The notes: generated from the sequence alone by a model not told the origin. Numbered from the stretch's first letter, positions 1 to 11,142 are shown. The stretch is DNA of 64,000 nt from Crossaster papposus (GCA_037893245.1 JBAIAA010000600.1:806001-870000), one strand, 5' to 3'. Program-made: numbers and translations.

Positions 1-3000
1 ACCGAAACAGCTAAAAACTAGAACTACGTCTGTTCGAGGAACAGAACATAGGGCTTTTTCGCATTCCCAATTTTTTAGATTAATTTTTTTTTTAAATTGA
101 ACTTTTATAACATCAAAACAATTTAAAATCATTGAAAACGAATTTAAGTTAATTTAAACAGATTACAATTATTTCAAACTAATTAAAACGATGACGTCAC
201 ACGTTTGTGAACTTTGTGTGCAACTATCTATCACCTAACAATACAACAAGATGTGTTGTGTTATCACGTTCCGTTGCTAAGATGTGGCTTAAAGGTCTAA
301 AAACGTAATAATTCAAATGTAATTGTAATATGACGTAACATTTGTCAACATGCCGCTAGAGGGCGATATAACTTTTTATAAAGTCATCGTTAATTTGTTT
401 GTTACTTACAACCTAGCCAGCGCCTAACATCGTTTAAAGTAAGTTTACATCGTTTTCCACTTTTCAATTATAAGGCACTTCCGGTTTGGACCGGAAGGAA
501 GGGTCACGTGATTTTATGCACACGAGATAAATTGAAGATCCTGGATTATTTTATCAATTGCCACAAAATCCAAGTTTCGGTCTTTTGCGGTTGATTTGTT
601 ATTGATTTTCAAAGATTAAATCAATTACACCTTTAAGATGACGTCACGTGACCCCTGACGACGTAACCATGACGTATGTCTCCGAGACACGAGTTTACTA
701 TAGGGTCTTCACCTGGGTTAAGTTTTATGGAAATACGACTTTGTTTTTTGTTAAAAGTGCTTGGAATTGTGCAAACAACGTTTACAAAGTCTATGGGATT
801 GGATTCTGCGTAGCCGAGAGCCTGTTTACCTACCTGTCGCACACGGCGCCCTTCCCCATAGGCAATTTGATGACGTCATCCTGTTTCGCTTGTTGGCGGC
901 TAGTGTCCTCTTGGGTGAGCGTACATTTGCATGCACGTACGATGTCAGTAGTGATACATTCGCTCAATGCATAGTACACTATCAGTGTATACGTACGTAT
1001 ATATACAAGCATGTACACCCCTATTATACGTGTGCCATGCACATATAAGGGGTCAATGCTTTATGCGCCTAGGCCAAAACGATTAAATTTCAAGGGTGCC
1101 GCAGGGTATGTCCAAGTTCGTTTTTTGCCAAAAAAACACAGGAAAGTTCGAGAACTACTTTTACACTAACCTTTAGAGCAAGAATCAAGATTATATCTGT
1201 CAGGTTTAATTTTTTAGGAATTTTCAAAGGAACAGAAGTCTTTTCATTGTAACTTCCGGTCTGGTGACGTCATAATTTTTTCTTTTCGTCTACTTGTTCC
1301 TAGCATGAAGCGGATTAAATACACCGGTTATAAAGTGATTTCCGCAAACTTCGCCACACACATCAACAGATTATTCATTTTAACCATTTTTCAAACTGCC
1401 GCTAGAGGGCGCTATAACATGTTATGACGTCACCAATATTTTTTTTGAAAAATACATTGTAGCCAGACACTAACATCGTTGAAAGTAAGTTCATATCATA
1501 TTTTACTTTCAAATTATGAGGCACTTCCGGTTTAGACCGGAAGGAAGGGTCACGTGATTTCACACACGTGAGATAAAATCAAGATCCTGGATTATTCTAT
1601 CTATTGCCACAAAAATCAAGTTTCGGTCTTTTGCGGTTGATTTGTTATTTAATTTCAAAGATTAAATCATTTACACCTTTAATATGACGTCACGTGACCC
1701 CTGGTGACCTCACCGTGACGTATTTCTGCGAGACACGAGTTCACTATAGGGTCTTCACCTGGGTTAAGTTTTATGTAAATACGACTTTGTTTTCTATTAA
1801 AAGTGACGGGCAGAAAAAACGTGTACAAAGTCTATGGGGTTTAGGTTACTAAAAGAAAAGAAAAAAAAAACTAGAACTACGTCTGTTCGAGGAACAGAAC
1901 ATAGGGCTTTTTCGCTTTCGCAATTTTTTACATTAATTTTTTCAAAAATTGAACTTTTATACCATCAAAATAATTTAAAATCATCGAAAACGAATTTAAG
2001 TTAATTTAAACAGATTAAAATGCATCCAAACTGATTAAAACGATGACGTCACACGTTTGTGAACTTTTTGTGCAACTATCTATCACCTAACAATACAAAC
2101 GTTTGTTATGTTAGCACGTTCCGTTGCTGAGATATGACTTAAATGTCGAAAAACGTAATAATTCAAATATAATCGTAATATGACGTAACATTTGTCAACA
2201 TGCCGCTAGAGGGCGCTATAACATTTTAAGAAGTCACCGTTAACTTGTTTGTTACTTACAACCTAGCCAGCGCCTAACATCGTTGAAAGTAAGTTCACAT
2301 CGTTTTCCACTTTTAAATTATAATGCACTTCCGGTTTGGACCGGAAGGAAGGGTCAGGTTTTTTTGCATGTAATACAAATTATGAAGACCATGGATTAAT
2401 CTATCAATTCCCTTAAAAATCTAAATCATATCTCTTACAGTTGATTTTATATTGATTTTCAAAGATTAAATCTATAAATATTTGGTTGCTTGTAATCTGA
2501 CATTTGATGACGTCATCGTGACGTAATTAACATAAAGCTCGAGAGCTGTCTTTACTTTGCTATCTGATGCAAAAATCTGGATTATATCTATAGCGGGTGA
2601 TTTTTAAGCGATTGTTTAAGGTTTAAAGGATTTTTCATTGTAACTTCCGGTTTGGTGACGTCATAAATATTTCTCCTTCCCAATATGGTCTAAGCATGAA
2701 GCTGATTATATACACCGGTTATAAAGTGGTTTCAGCAAACTTCGCCACACACATCAACAGTTTATTCATTTTAACCATTTTTCAACCTGCCGCTAGAGGG
2801 CGCTATAACATATTATGACGTCGCCTGATTTTTTTTGGAAAAGTTTATTCTAGCCAGAAACTAACATCGTTGAAAGTAAGTTCATATCATTTTTCACTTT
2901 CAAATTATGAGGCACTTCCGGTTTGGACCGGAAGGAAGGGTCACGTGATTTTAGCACACGAGATAAAATGAAGATTCTGGATTATTCTATCTATTGCCAC

Positions 3001-4340
3001 AAAAATCAAGTTTCGGTCTTTTGTGGTTGATTTGTTATTTATTTTTAAAGATTAAATCAATTGCACCTTTAAGATAAGGTCACGTGGCCCTGATGACGTC
3101 TTCCTCGTGGTGTCTGTCAGCGAGACTGGAGTTCACTATTGGGTCTTCACCTGGGTCAAGTTTATGGGAATACGACTTTGTTTTTCCGTTAAAAGTGCTT
3201 TGAATTGTGCAAGCAACGTTTACAAAGTCTACGGGGTTGGATTCTGCGTAGCCGAAAGCGTGTTTACCTACCTGTCGTACGCGGCGCCCTTCCCCATGGG
3301 CAATTTGTTGACGTCATCCTGTTTCACAGGTTGGCGGCTAGTGTCCTCTTGGGTAAGCGTACATGTGCTTGCACGAACGATGTCAGTGGTGATACATTCG
3401 CTCAATACTAGCACACTATCAGTGTATACGTACATGTACTAGCATGTATATTATACGTGTGCCATACACACGTACGTAAGGGGTCAATGCTTTTTGCACC
3501 TAGGCCAAAACGATTACATTTCAAGGGTGCCGCAGGGTATGTTCAAGTTCGTTTTTTGCCCCAAAACACAGGGAAGTTCGAGAACTACTTTTACATTAAC
3601 CTTTAGAGCAAAAATCAAGATTGTATCTGTCAGGATTAATTTTTTAGGAATTTTCAAAGGAAAAGGAGTCTTTTCATTCTAACTTCCGGTCTGGTGACGT
3701 CATAATTTTTTCTTCCCGTCAACTTGTTCCTACTATGAAGCTGATTAAATACACCGGTTATAAAGTGATTTCAGCAAACTTCGCCACACACATCAACAGA
3801 TTATTCATTTTAACAATTTTTTTAACTGCCGCTAGAGGGCGCTATAACATGTTATGACGTCACCAATATTTTTTTTGAAAAATACATTGTAGCCAGACAC
3901 TAACATCGTTGAAAGTAAGTTCATATCATTTTTCACTTTCAAATTATGAGGCACTTCCGGTTTAGACCGGAAGGAAGGGTCACGTGATTTCACGCACACG
4001 AGATAAAATTAAGATCCTGGATTATTCTATCTATTGCCACAAAAATTAAGTTTCGGTCTTTTGCGGTTGATTTGTTATTGATTTTCAAAGATTAAATCAA
4101 TTACACCTTTAAGATGACGTCACGTGACCCCTGATGACGTCACCATTACGTTTTTCGGCGAGACACGAGTTCACTATAGGGTCTTCACCTGGGTTAAGTT
4201 TTATGGAAATACGACTTTGTTTTCTATTAAAAGTGACTGGCAGAAAAAACGTGTACAAAGTCTATGGAGTTTAGGTTACTAAAAGAAAAAAAGAAGAAGA
4301 AGAAGAAGAAGAAGAAAAAAAAAATCAGAACAGAAACAAA
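1..4340. repeat. Mosaic array of interspersed repeat modules
   Basis: No gene is visible. Several modules recur in varying order. One contains CCGCTAGAGGGCG (about 352, 1389, 2206, 2789, 3826). One carries the small palindrome CTTCCGGT-TTGG-ACCGGAAG (about 478, 1527, 2329, 2915, 3955). One has the composite TGACGTCACGTGAC (639, 1685, 4115). One starts AACTTCCGGTCTGGTGACGT (about 1251, 2643, 3681). One starts CTAGAACTACGTCTGTTCGA (about 19 and 1872). The stretch 351-1850 recurs at 2788-4290 with a constant offset of about 2437 bases, so part of the array is a tandem duplication. The same modules reappear in intron 7 of OATP copies A (about 8540-9430) and C (about 50530-50960). Short reading frames here (for example 648-974 and 3107-3442) are not conserved between module copies. 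Transposon class unknown. Confidence 0.85.
639..652. promoter_or_regulatory. Composite CRE/E-box palindrome in repeat module
   Basis: TGACGTCACGTGAC joins a perfect CREB/ATF-type palindrome (TGACGTCA) to an E-box of the GTCACGTGAC type bound by TFEB/MITF-like bHLH proteins. The match is seen; binding is inference. Identical copies lie at 1685-1698, 4115-4128, 8286-8299 and 9294-9307. Confidence 0.35.
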
Positions 4341-4890
4341 GGCTTTTTCGCAAAATTTGCGAAAAAGCCAAAAAAAAAGAAAAAAAAAAATCAGAACAAA
4401 AACAAAGGCTTTTTCGCAAAATTGCGAAAAAGTCAAAAAGGCTTTTTCGCTTTTTAGCGAAAAAGCCAATAAAACAAACAGAAGAAAAAGAAAGGCTTTT
4501 TCGCTTTTTAGCGAAAAAGCCAAAAAAAGAAAAAAAAAAACTTTAACGAAAACAAAAGCTGTTTCGCCTGAAAGGCCGAAACAGCTAAAAAAAACTTTAA
4601 CAAAAACAATAGCTGTTTCGGCTGAATTGCCGAAACAGCTAAAAAAAAAAGGAAAAAAAAAAAAAACTTTAACAAAAACAATAGCTGTTTCGGCTGAATT
4701 GCCGAAACAGCTAAAAAAGAAAAAAAAAATCTTAACGATTACAATAGCTGTTTCGGCTGAATTGCCGAAACAGCTAAAAAGAAAAAAAAAAACTTTAACG
4801 AAAACAAAAGCTGTTTCGGTGAAAAACCGAAACAGCTAAAAAAAACTTTAACGAAAACAAAAGCTGTTTCGGTGAAAAACAGAAACAGCT
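4341..4890. repeat. Tandem array of ten hairpins with A-rich spacers
   Basis: Ten short inverted repeats follow one another: 4341-4369, 4407-4434, 4440-4467, 4494-4521 (stem GGCTTTTTCGC) and 4557-4586, 4611-4640, 4683-4712, 4745-4774, 4809-4837, 4862-4890 (stem AGCTGTTTCGG). Stems are 11-14 bp, mostly perfect, with loops of 1-9 bases. Spacers are A-rich and often contain ACTTTAACGAAAAC. The same hairpins occur at 8496-8525, 9497-9680 and about 51009-51030. The lysine-rich reading frame across the array (4264-4839) is a by-product of poly-A spacers, not a gene. Confidence 0.85.
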
Positions 4891-5256
4891 AAAAACAAAA
4901 AACGCCTACACACGCGTAATATAATTAAACCAATAATTAATTATAACAAATAATTATATATTAATTGTACTTTATTATTGTTTCAAAAAAATATACAAGA
5001 AATCTGGAATGATTATCAGCTTGACAAACCAAAAATGGTATACAACAGAAGTTTCAGTAGTATTACGTGTGGAGCTTACAAACCTTTACCCTCCTGTGTT
5101 GGTGTATAACAACAAAGGGAGTGCCCCGCAGGTCGTGTTATAACAGTAACAGTATGTTAATTTATATTTTATGAAGTTCCCCCAAAACAAAATACTTGCG
5201 CTTACTTTTGGGTTCGTCAGTAAAGTGATTTATTTCGTGATTGTATCTCCAAACAG
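4891..5256. other. Intron 2 (3' part) of OATP copy A
   Basis: Unique-looking AT-rich DNA that matches 45690-46034 upstream of exon 3 in copy C almost base for base. It ends in the acceptor CTCCAAACAG. The homology with copy C stops where the hairpin array begins, so repeats have invaded or replaced the left part of this intron. Confidence 0.7.
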
Positions 5257-5421
5257 GTAGTTTGTTGACGTTTTGGAAGGTGTTGAAAAACCGTGACTGC
5301 ATGCTGACGTGCCTGTCCCAAGCAAGCGCCATCGTCGTTGTGTATGGATACGGCCTCTTCGTTCCTAAGTACCTGGAAGTTCAGTTTGAGGTGGAAACTC
5401 AACTAGCCGACCTTCTGACGG
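5257..5421 (+). CDS. SLCO: OATP copy A exon 3 (TM7)
   Basis: Phase-1 exon of 165 bases between CCAAACAG and GGTAAACT. It encodes the TM7 segment with TFWKVLKNRD and FVPKYLEVQF, matching the OATP pattern of a PKYLExQF motif after TM7. It is the same length as its counterparts in B and C. Confidence 0.92.
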
Positions 5422-8400
5422 GTAAACTCAATGAAGTGAATGTAATATGTACATACGTTGATAGATCTGGCAATGTAAACACAATTATTGTTCGACAATT
5501 GCATTTTGCCCAAGGTTGATCAAGTTATTGCCGACACTCTCGGGCAAATTAATCGCGATAGTTGATAAATTGTAATCAACATTGAGGTAACTTCATATCA
5601 ATGTTGGGCAGATAATATTGTCCAACAGTGTTTTTCCCAACAATTTATATTCGGTCTTGGAAACTATGGGTCGTGCATGGTATACATTACTCGGCCAAAG
5701 AGCACGGTTGTGTGTTGTTTAACACATTTTGCACTAAAGCCGATAATGTAAAACTAAAAACTATAAACTAAATAGTTGTGATGTTTGTGAAATGTAACAC
5801 TATATGTTTCAGTACAGCTTTGCATATTTCAATGTCTAAACGAGGAACATTTTACTATTGTTGTCATTCAATCCATCCACTACAGGTTGTCTTCTGGCTC
5901 CTACATTCGCCATTGGTAGTTTACTGGCTGGTGCCCTGGTCAAACGATTCAACATTCAATACAGAGGGCTAGTCTCCCTCTCGTGCGTGGCAATGGTTAT
6001 TTGCGTCGTTGGCTTCACGGCAAATCTATTCATTGGCTGTCCCAATGAAAACGTTGTCGGCGTTTTCACGCCATACGCTGGACTAGGGTATGTCTAGTTG
6101 CACATTTGTTTTGCTACCCTTAAGTGCTTTGTTAAGGAAGAATAGGTCAGAATGAACGCGGCACAAATGTGCGCAAACATTTAGCAATTGGGCGTAAAGA
6201 TGGTATGACTATTTGCTTCTGCTGTAATTAAAAAAAAAAAAATTGATGAATTAGATTTTGTGTTTGTATGCTTGAAAAACCAAGAACAAAAATGTTGTCT
6301 TTGTAGTCTGGTTCAAGTTGACCCTATACTTCAGATAAAACAGAGCATTTATCAGGTTAGGGAACCGGACTATTGCTGGCCTACTTGTATCCGTTCACGT
6401 ATGTGTAACCATATTGCAAAGACAATGTGGACTGACTTAATTAATTTGTCAAAATGGGGGTGGGGTGGTATCATTTAAAAATAGTTGAATTTTTTTTTAA
6501 CGATGGTCGACCGAGTTTAGGTTTGACGAGTTTTTCGTTCTACGAACGATACAATCTTGTGCTTATTTTTTAGCCACCTTGGTTTAAAGGCGCCCTGCAA
6601 CTCGGACTGCGCATGCTCTTTGTTTGTGTACTCGCCCGTCTGCGATGGCCATGGAACTACCTTTTTCTCAGCGTGCCACGCAGGATGTCAACGAGCTTCT
6701 GAGCAGGTACGCGTAGATTCTGTTCCCCACATTTAATAAAGAGGACAAAAACCAGTGCGAATCATTTCTCTGCCAATTTTGTTTGACTAGCAGAGGAGAA
6801 ATAAAATAAGTTATATCTTCGAAGCTAGGCTAAGGATTCAAAACAGTCATTAATCTTAACCGTCCCTGAGTATGTACAAACTCATATTGAAATTGGAGGA
6901 TTCATTACTGTTGGGGTTAATCTCATGTCCATTTACCCCGCTTCACCATTTGGATCTCACTGTCAGTCTCCTGACGACGGACTTAACATACTGCCCGAAA
7001 CTTCTAGTTCCCTCCAGTTTTTTCAGAACCACACAACTCGTAACGGAGTATTTACCGAATGGTGCTGTACCGCAAACAACTTGATTTATCTCAGCCCATT
7101 CACCTACAGGAATATGGAGACTGTTCATGCTTATCAGCCGCTGGACAGCCAACCAACACAACGATGAACCCTGATACATATGGACCACTTCTGGACAGAG
7201 ATGAGGGCGCTTGTGGCAGTCACTGCATGTCGTATGCACCATACCTAACCGTGCTGACCGTGGTTTTGTTGATTGCTCAATTTGCACACATTTTGCGTTT
7301 GAATATCGTCATTCGGTAACTATTTTTCCAATCGCATTTTCTTGTAAGTCTTATGGCAAGCTCATCACGCAATGCTATGCTCTTTTTCAACTCTAACCGT
7401 ATCAATGCAAATGTATTGATATTTTTATGCCCAGCCGACAAAGCTAAGGGGCATGCCGTCTGCAGTCAGTTTTTCCGACAAACATTATAATATGTAAATT
7501 GGTCTCGGTGTATATATCTCGCAGATCAATACGCGTGTAGGTCAAAGGTCAAACAATGGTTAAAACAAATGGTTGGATCGAACACCATAACTTAAACAAG
7601 GACTCGCATTCAAACTTGTATGTTGGTCGGCCGCGATGTCATCTGTCAGTATGTCATATAGTAGAGTATTGTCTAAACTTGACGAAACTGACCAACTGCC
7701 TGCAATCTTGGGCAAAATCTAACCAACATTGGTAGGAAGTTACTGAATGTTGACCAAATGTTGGGAAGAATTTGCCTAACATGTTAGGCAGTTGGTATTT
7801 TGACCAACGTGCGTTGGATAAAATGACCAACCAAGGAAACGTGACATTCATAATCATGGGAATATAGTTATACGCGGACAGAAAATATTTATGTTTCTAA
7901 AAAGTGTTTTCCTTGTTTTCAGATGCGCCCCAGAAGAAGACAGGTCTGTAGCTTTGGCAATGCTATATTTAATTGTACTACTCGGTGAGTACGCATACAT
8001 GATTATATACATTTTATTATAAAAATTAAGTTTATAATATAAAACTAGACATGTGTTTGTGGACAAACACAGAGCTGTTTCGGGTGTCTAAAATGACTTT
8101 CAATATGTGGGTGGTGGTCTAAATGTGTGCCAAGTCTGAGGTCGATCGGATTTACCCAAGTGCCAAAGATATATTGGTTGAAAAATCCAAGTCTCAAGTC
8201 ATTCGGATTTACCAAAGTGTCAAAGTCAATAGTCTGGAAAAGGAAAACGTGTACAAAACCTATGGAAAAAATAGCACATTTAACGTGACGTCACGTGACC
8301 ATGAATGACGTAATTGTTACGATTTTTTTTCTAGGAAACTTATGTGGGTGGTGGTCTAAATGTAAGCCAATTCTCAAGTCGATCGGATTTACCAAAGTGT

Positions 8401-10127
8401 CAAACTGTATTGGCTGAAAACGTGTACAAATCCTATGGAGAATAGTCTGAAACGGAAGAAAAAAAAAAGCCAAAACAAAAACTTTAACAAAAGCAATAGC
8501 TGTTTCGGCTGAATTGCCGAAACAGCTAAAAAAAAAGGAAAACTAGAACTACGTCTGTTCGAGGAACAGAACAAAGGGCTTTTTCGCATTTGCATTTTTT
8601 TAAACCAATCTAAAGGAATTTAAAACATAATAAAAGTAATCAAAACGAATTTAGGTTATTTAAACAGATTAAAGTTAATTTAAAATGATACAAACGATGA
8701 CGTCACACATTTGTAAACTTTTGGTGAACTACCTAACCAACCCAATACAAATTAATGTTTATTTTAGCATGCTCCGTTGCTGAGATATGGCTTAAAGGCC
8801 CAACACGTAATAAATCGCATACAATTGTATGATGGCGTCATGCCTTTTTATTCTAACTTCCGGTCTGGTGACGTCATAATTTGTTCTTTCCGTCAACTTG
8901 TTTCTAGCATGAAGCTGATTAAATACACTGGTTAAAAAGTGGTTTCAGCAAACTTCGCCACACACATCAACATATTATTAATTTCAACCACTTTTCAACC
9001 TGCCGCTAGAGGGCGCTATAACATGTTATAACGTCGCCGGTATTTTTTTTCGAAAAGTTTATTCTAGCCAGACACTAACATCGTTGAAAGTAAGTTATAT
9101 CATATCATTTTTCACTTTCAAATTATAAGGCACTTCCGGTTTGAACCGGAAGGAAGAGTCACGTGATTTCACGCACACGAGATAAAATGAAGATCCTGGA
9201 TTATTCTATTCATTGCCAGACAATTCAAGTTTCGGTCTTTTGCGGTTGATTTTGTATTGATTTTCAAAGATTAAATCAATTACACCTTTAAGATGACGTC
9301 ACGTGACTCCTGGTGACGTCACTATGACGTTTGTCTGCGAGACACGAGTTCGCTATAGGGGGTTCATCTGGGTTAGGTTTTATAGAAATACGACTTAAGA
9401 ATTATAGAAATAAGTACTTGTGCAAAAAACGTGTCTATGGGGTTTAGGTTACTAAAAGAAAAGAAAAAAGAAGGAAAAAAATCAGAACAAAAACAAAGGC
9501 TTTTTCGCTTCAAGCAAAAAAGCAAAAAATCAGAACAAAAACAAAGGCTTTTTCGCAAAATTGCGAAAAAGACAAAAATCAGAACCAAAACAAAGGCTTT
9601 TTTTCAAAATTGCGAAAAAGCCAAAACAAAAAACTTTAACGAAAACAAAAGCTGTTTCGGCTGAAATGCCGAAACAGCTAATGAATACATCCTTTGTGAA
9701 TTGTACTGTAGTTGGATGTAGTGTGTCATTATTTTGCTTTGGCCCCAATGTGGTACATGTTCAAAACTTCATCGTATGGTGCAAGAATACGACATGTTTT
9801 TAAATTTGGTTTTAGATGTGAAAAACAGCTCAGTAAATTCTGTCTCCACCTTCTCGTTTTGTTTTAGCTAATGTGCCGGCGTCTTATATGTTTGGCGCTG
9901 TCATCGACTCGGCCTGCGTGGTGTGGCAACAAACGTGTTATGGCCAAGGAGCATGCCTTTTGTACGACAAAGTCTGGTACCGCTACTTCTTAAACGGTGT
10001 AGCGTTGGCGATTGGGATAATAAGCTGTGGCCTCGTGGTCATTGCTTGGATGTTTCCTTCGTACACCGGTAAAGAGACTTGTGCTGCCGTAAAAGAGAAG
10101 GAAGATAGCATCGAAGAAAAAATTTGA
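5257..10127 (+). CDS. SLCO: OATP/SLCO organic anion transporter, copy A (exons 3-8, 5' part outside window)
   Basis: Membrane transporter of the OATP family, which moves amphipathic organic anions such as steroid conjugates and thyroid hormones across the plasma membrane (family knowledge; substrate here unknown). Visible exons are 5257-5421, 5886-6087, 6574-6706, 7110-7315, 7923-7984 and 9868-10127. Together they encode TM7 to TM12, including the FVPKYLEVQF segment, the TM8-TM9 exon, the Kazal-like cysteine-rich loop between TM9 and TM10, and the C-terminal pair of helices with IDSACVVWQ. All six exons are open and join in phase. Exons 1-2 are not seen; by comparison with copy C they should lie beyond the left edge, pushed away by the repeat array. 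The C-terminus is four residues longer than in B and C because of an indel near the stop. Expression and completeness cannot be judged. Confidence 0.9.
5422..5885. other. Intron 3 of OATP copy A
   Basis: Non-coding; begins GTAAAC and ends CTACAG. Contains CAAC/GTTG-rich imperfect inverted repeats (about 5560-5650) that are also present in B and C. In B the same intron is interrupted by a Harbinger element after the trinucleotide TAT. Confidence 0.8.
5886..6087 (+). CDS. SLCO: OATP copy A exon 4 (TM8-TM9)
   Basis: 202-base exon, phase 1 in and phase 2 out. It encodes GCLLAPTFAIGSLLAGALVK, the KRF turn and TM9 ending LFIGCPNENV, as expected for OATPs before the large extracellular loop. Compared with C it has Thr for Ala in the APxFAIG stretch. 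Confidence 0.92.
6088..6573. other. Intron 4 of OATP copy A
   Basis: Non-coding, near-identical to intron 4 of copy C; donor GTATGT, acceptor TTATTTTTTAG. It has an A-run near 6230 and a T-run near 6490; I see nothing else in it. Confidence 0.8.
6574..6706 (+). CDS. SLCO: OATP copy A exon 5 (Kazal-like domain, first half)
   Basis: 133-base exon encoding HLGLKAPCNSDC and the PVCDGHGTTFFSACHAGC stretch, with six of the ten cysteines of the OATP Kazal-like loop. Phase 2 in, phase 0 out. Confidence 0.93.
6707..7109. other. Intron 5 of OATP copy A
   Basis: Non-coding; donor GTACGCGTAG and acceptor CACCTACAG. Reading frames crossing it on either strand are interrupted in copy B and are not genes. 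Confidence 0.75.
7110..7315 (+). CDS. SLCO: OATP copy A exon 6 (Kazal-like domain end, TM10)
   Basis: 206-base exon, phase 0 in and 2 out. It encodes EYGDCSCLSAAGQ with the NTT glycosylation sequon, the last cysteines (GACGSHC) and TM10. Confidence 0.92.
7316..7922. other. Intron 6 of OATP copy A
   Basis: Non-coding, with CCAAC/GTTGG-type imperfect inverted repeats at about 7690-7830, shared by B and C. The octamer GGTTGGAT near 7570 is the undisturbed target of the hAT-type element found in copy C. Confidence 0.75.
7923..7984 (+). CDS. SLCO: OATP copy A exon 7 (start of TM11)
   Basis: 62-base exon, phase 2 in and 1 out, encoding CAPEEDRSVALAML and YLIVLL, equivalent to the OATP PExRSFALG motif before TM11. 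Too short for ORF detection but conserved in all three copies. Confidence 0.9.
7985..9867. repeat. Intron 7 of OATP copy A, filled with repeat modules
   Basis: Holds the module family of the left end of the window: a TGACGTCACGTGAC composite (8286), one hairpin (8496-8525), the CTAGAACTACGTCTG module (about 8542), the AACTTCCGGTCTGGTGACGT module (about 8857), the CCGCTAGAGGGCG module (about 9001), the CACTTCCGG palindrome (about 9132), another composite (9294) and four hairpins (about 9497-9680). No coding potential. In B this intron is only 334 bases and lacks all of this. Confidence 0.85.
9868..10127 (+). CDS. SLCO: OATP copy A exon 8 (TM11 end, TM12, C-terminus)
   Basis: Terminal exon, phase 1, after the acceptor TTTGTTTTAG. 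It encodes NVPASYMFGAVIDSACVVWQ, the CYGQGACLLYD loop, TM12 and a short charged tail. It reads four codons past the position where C stops and ends at TGA 10125-10127. Confidence 0.93.
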
Positions 10128-10136
10128 CAAGGACCA

Positions 10137-10146
10137 AATAAATAAA
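10137..10146 (+). terminator. Poly(A) signal of OATP copy A
   Basis: Two overlapping AATAAA hexamers (10137-10142, 10141-10146), ten bases after the stop codon. Copies B and C have lost this signal by substitution. Confidence 0.6.
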
Positions 10147-10161
10147 ATCTTGGGAAACAGA

Positions 10162-10650
10162 CACAGTGGGTGTATTCGAAACCCTGTTTTTGAGTGACCC
10201 GCGAATGGTGTTCTTGGGTTGCCGATTGCGAAAACTAAAGTGCGTGTGAAATACATCATTCAAGATGGCAGCCCCGAATTAAAACTCCTAATAAAAATAA
10301 AATAAAGTGAACTATTTTACCAACATAATTTACATCTACAAATAGCAGTAAAAACTGACAAATATCAATATCATTACGATCACGTACAATTAAATTTGTA
10401 TCATTTTTACTGCTCGTGCACTGAATAAAACTTCAAATTTTTATGCAAAACAATTAAAGGCAGTTTCGGAGAGGTCTAGGTCCGCCATCTTTGTTCTGGA
10501 CGTTATTAATCAGCTGCTTCCCCACTCACTGAGCGGGGATTGGAAATCCTGTCCTCGAACACCGCCGTTCGCGTGTTGGTCCTTGTCATTGGGAACCCTG
10601 TTCGCGTGTTCATTCAACACGAGAACGGGGTTTCGAATAAGCCCATTGTG
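10162..10650. mobile_element. MITE in 3' flank of OATP copy A
   Basis: The ends are inverted: the left starts near CAGTGGGTGTATTCGAAACC and the right ends in GGTTTCGAAT-AAGCCCATTGTG, with about 70 bp of imperfect complementarity. The middle is AT-rich with AATAAA-like strings. The same element follows B (29286-30092) and C (51586-52348). In those copies a second MITE is nested in it; here the GCTGCTTC site near 10513 is empty. Confidence 0.65.
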
Positions 10651-10914
10651 TCCACATCACGGTTATCTCAATCGTCTTTATACTGTTCAAGTTGTAAAAT
10701 ATGACGATCTTTGACACTATTTAGTCTGTTTGGCAAAGATATAGAATTTAGCAACTTGTGATATATTGCAAGAACTGGGTTACTAACGTTATGGTATTTT
10801 ATGTATTTTGGTATTTTTATTAACCTCTTTTTGGAGAATAATAATAATAATAATAATAATAACTTATGGTAATTAACGGTATAATTACATGTATTAACCT
10901 TGTCGATATTTAAA
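10651..10914. other. AT-rich intergenic DNA with TAA microsatellite
   Basis: No gene seen. A run of about seven TAA/ATA triplets lies at about 10839-10860. The stretch is shared with the flank of B (30120-30500). Confidence 0.6.
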
Positions 10915-11142
10915 ACCAGTTCGCGCCGGTGGGCGTAGAAAGACACAACATTTTCCAGATTCAAAACGGATGACACCCAAACACGTCACGAGCAAAGCCG
11001 GAAATGTCTGTCAGCAGCGAGCAAATCCGGAAGTGCGTTGGTGTGCTTCCCCGTCGGCCTGAACCCGCCTCGGATCATGTTTCGTTGAAAATAATCCCGC
11101 GCCTCGGCTCGGTACTGTTAAAATAATCCCGCGCGAACTGGT
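10915..11142. mobile_element. MITE with ACCAGTTCGCGC ends
   Basis: A 228-base GC-richer block with terminal inverted repeat ACCAGTTCGCGC at the left and GCGCGAACTGGT at the right. Copies at 32064-32284 and 59423-59654. No reading frame; target duplication not clear. Confidence 0.65.

Noticed and set aside
4264-4839. 191-codon lysine-rich reading frame
   Set aside because: Made by poly-A spacers and hairpin stems of the array; no conservation in other copies of the hairpins.
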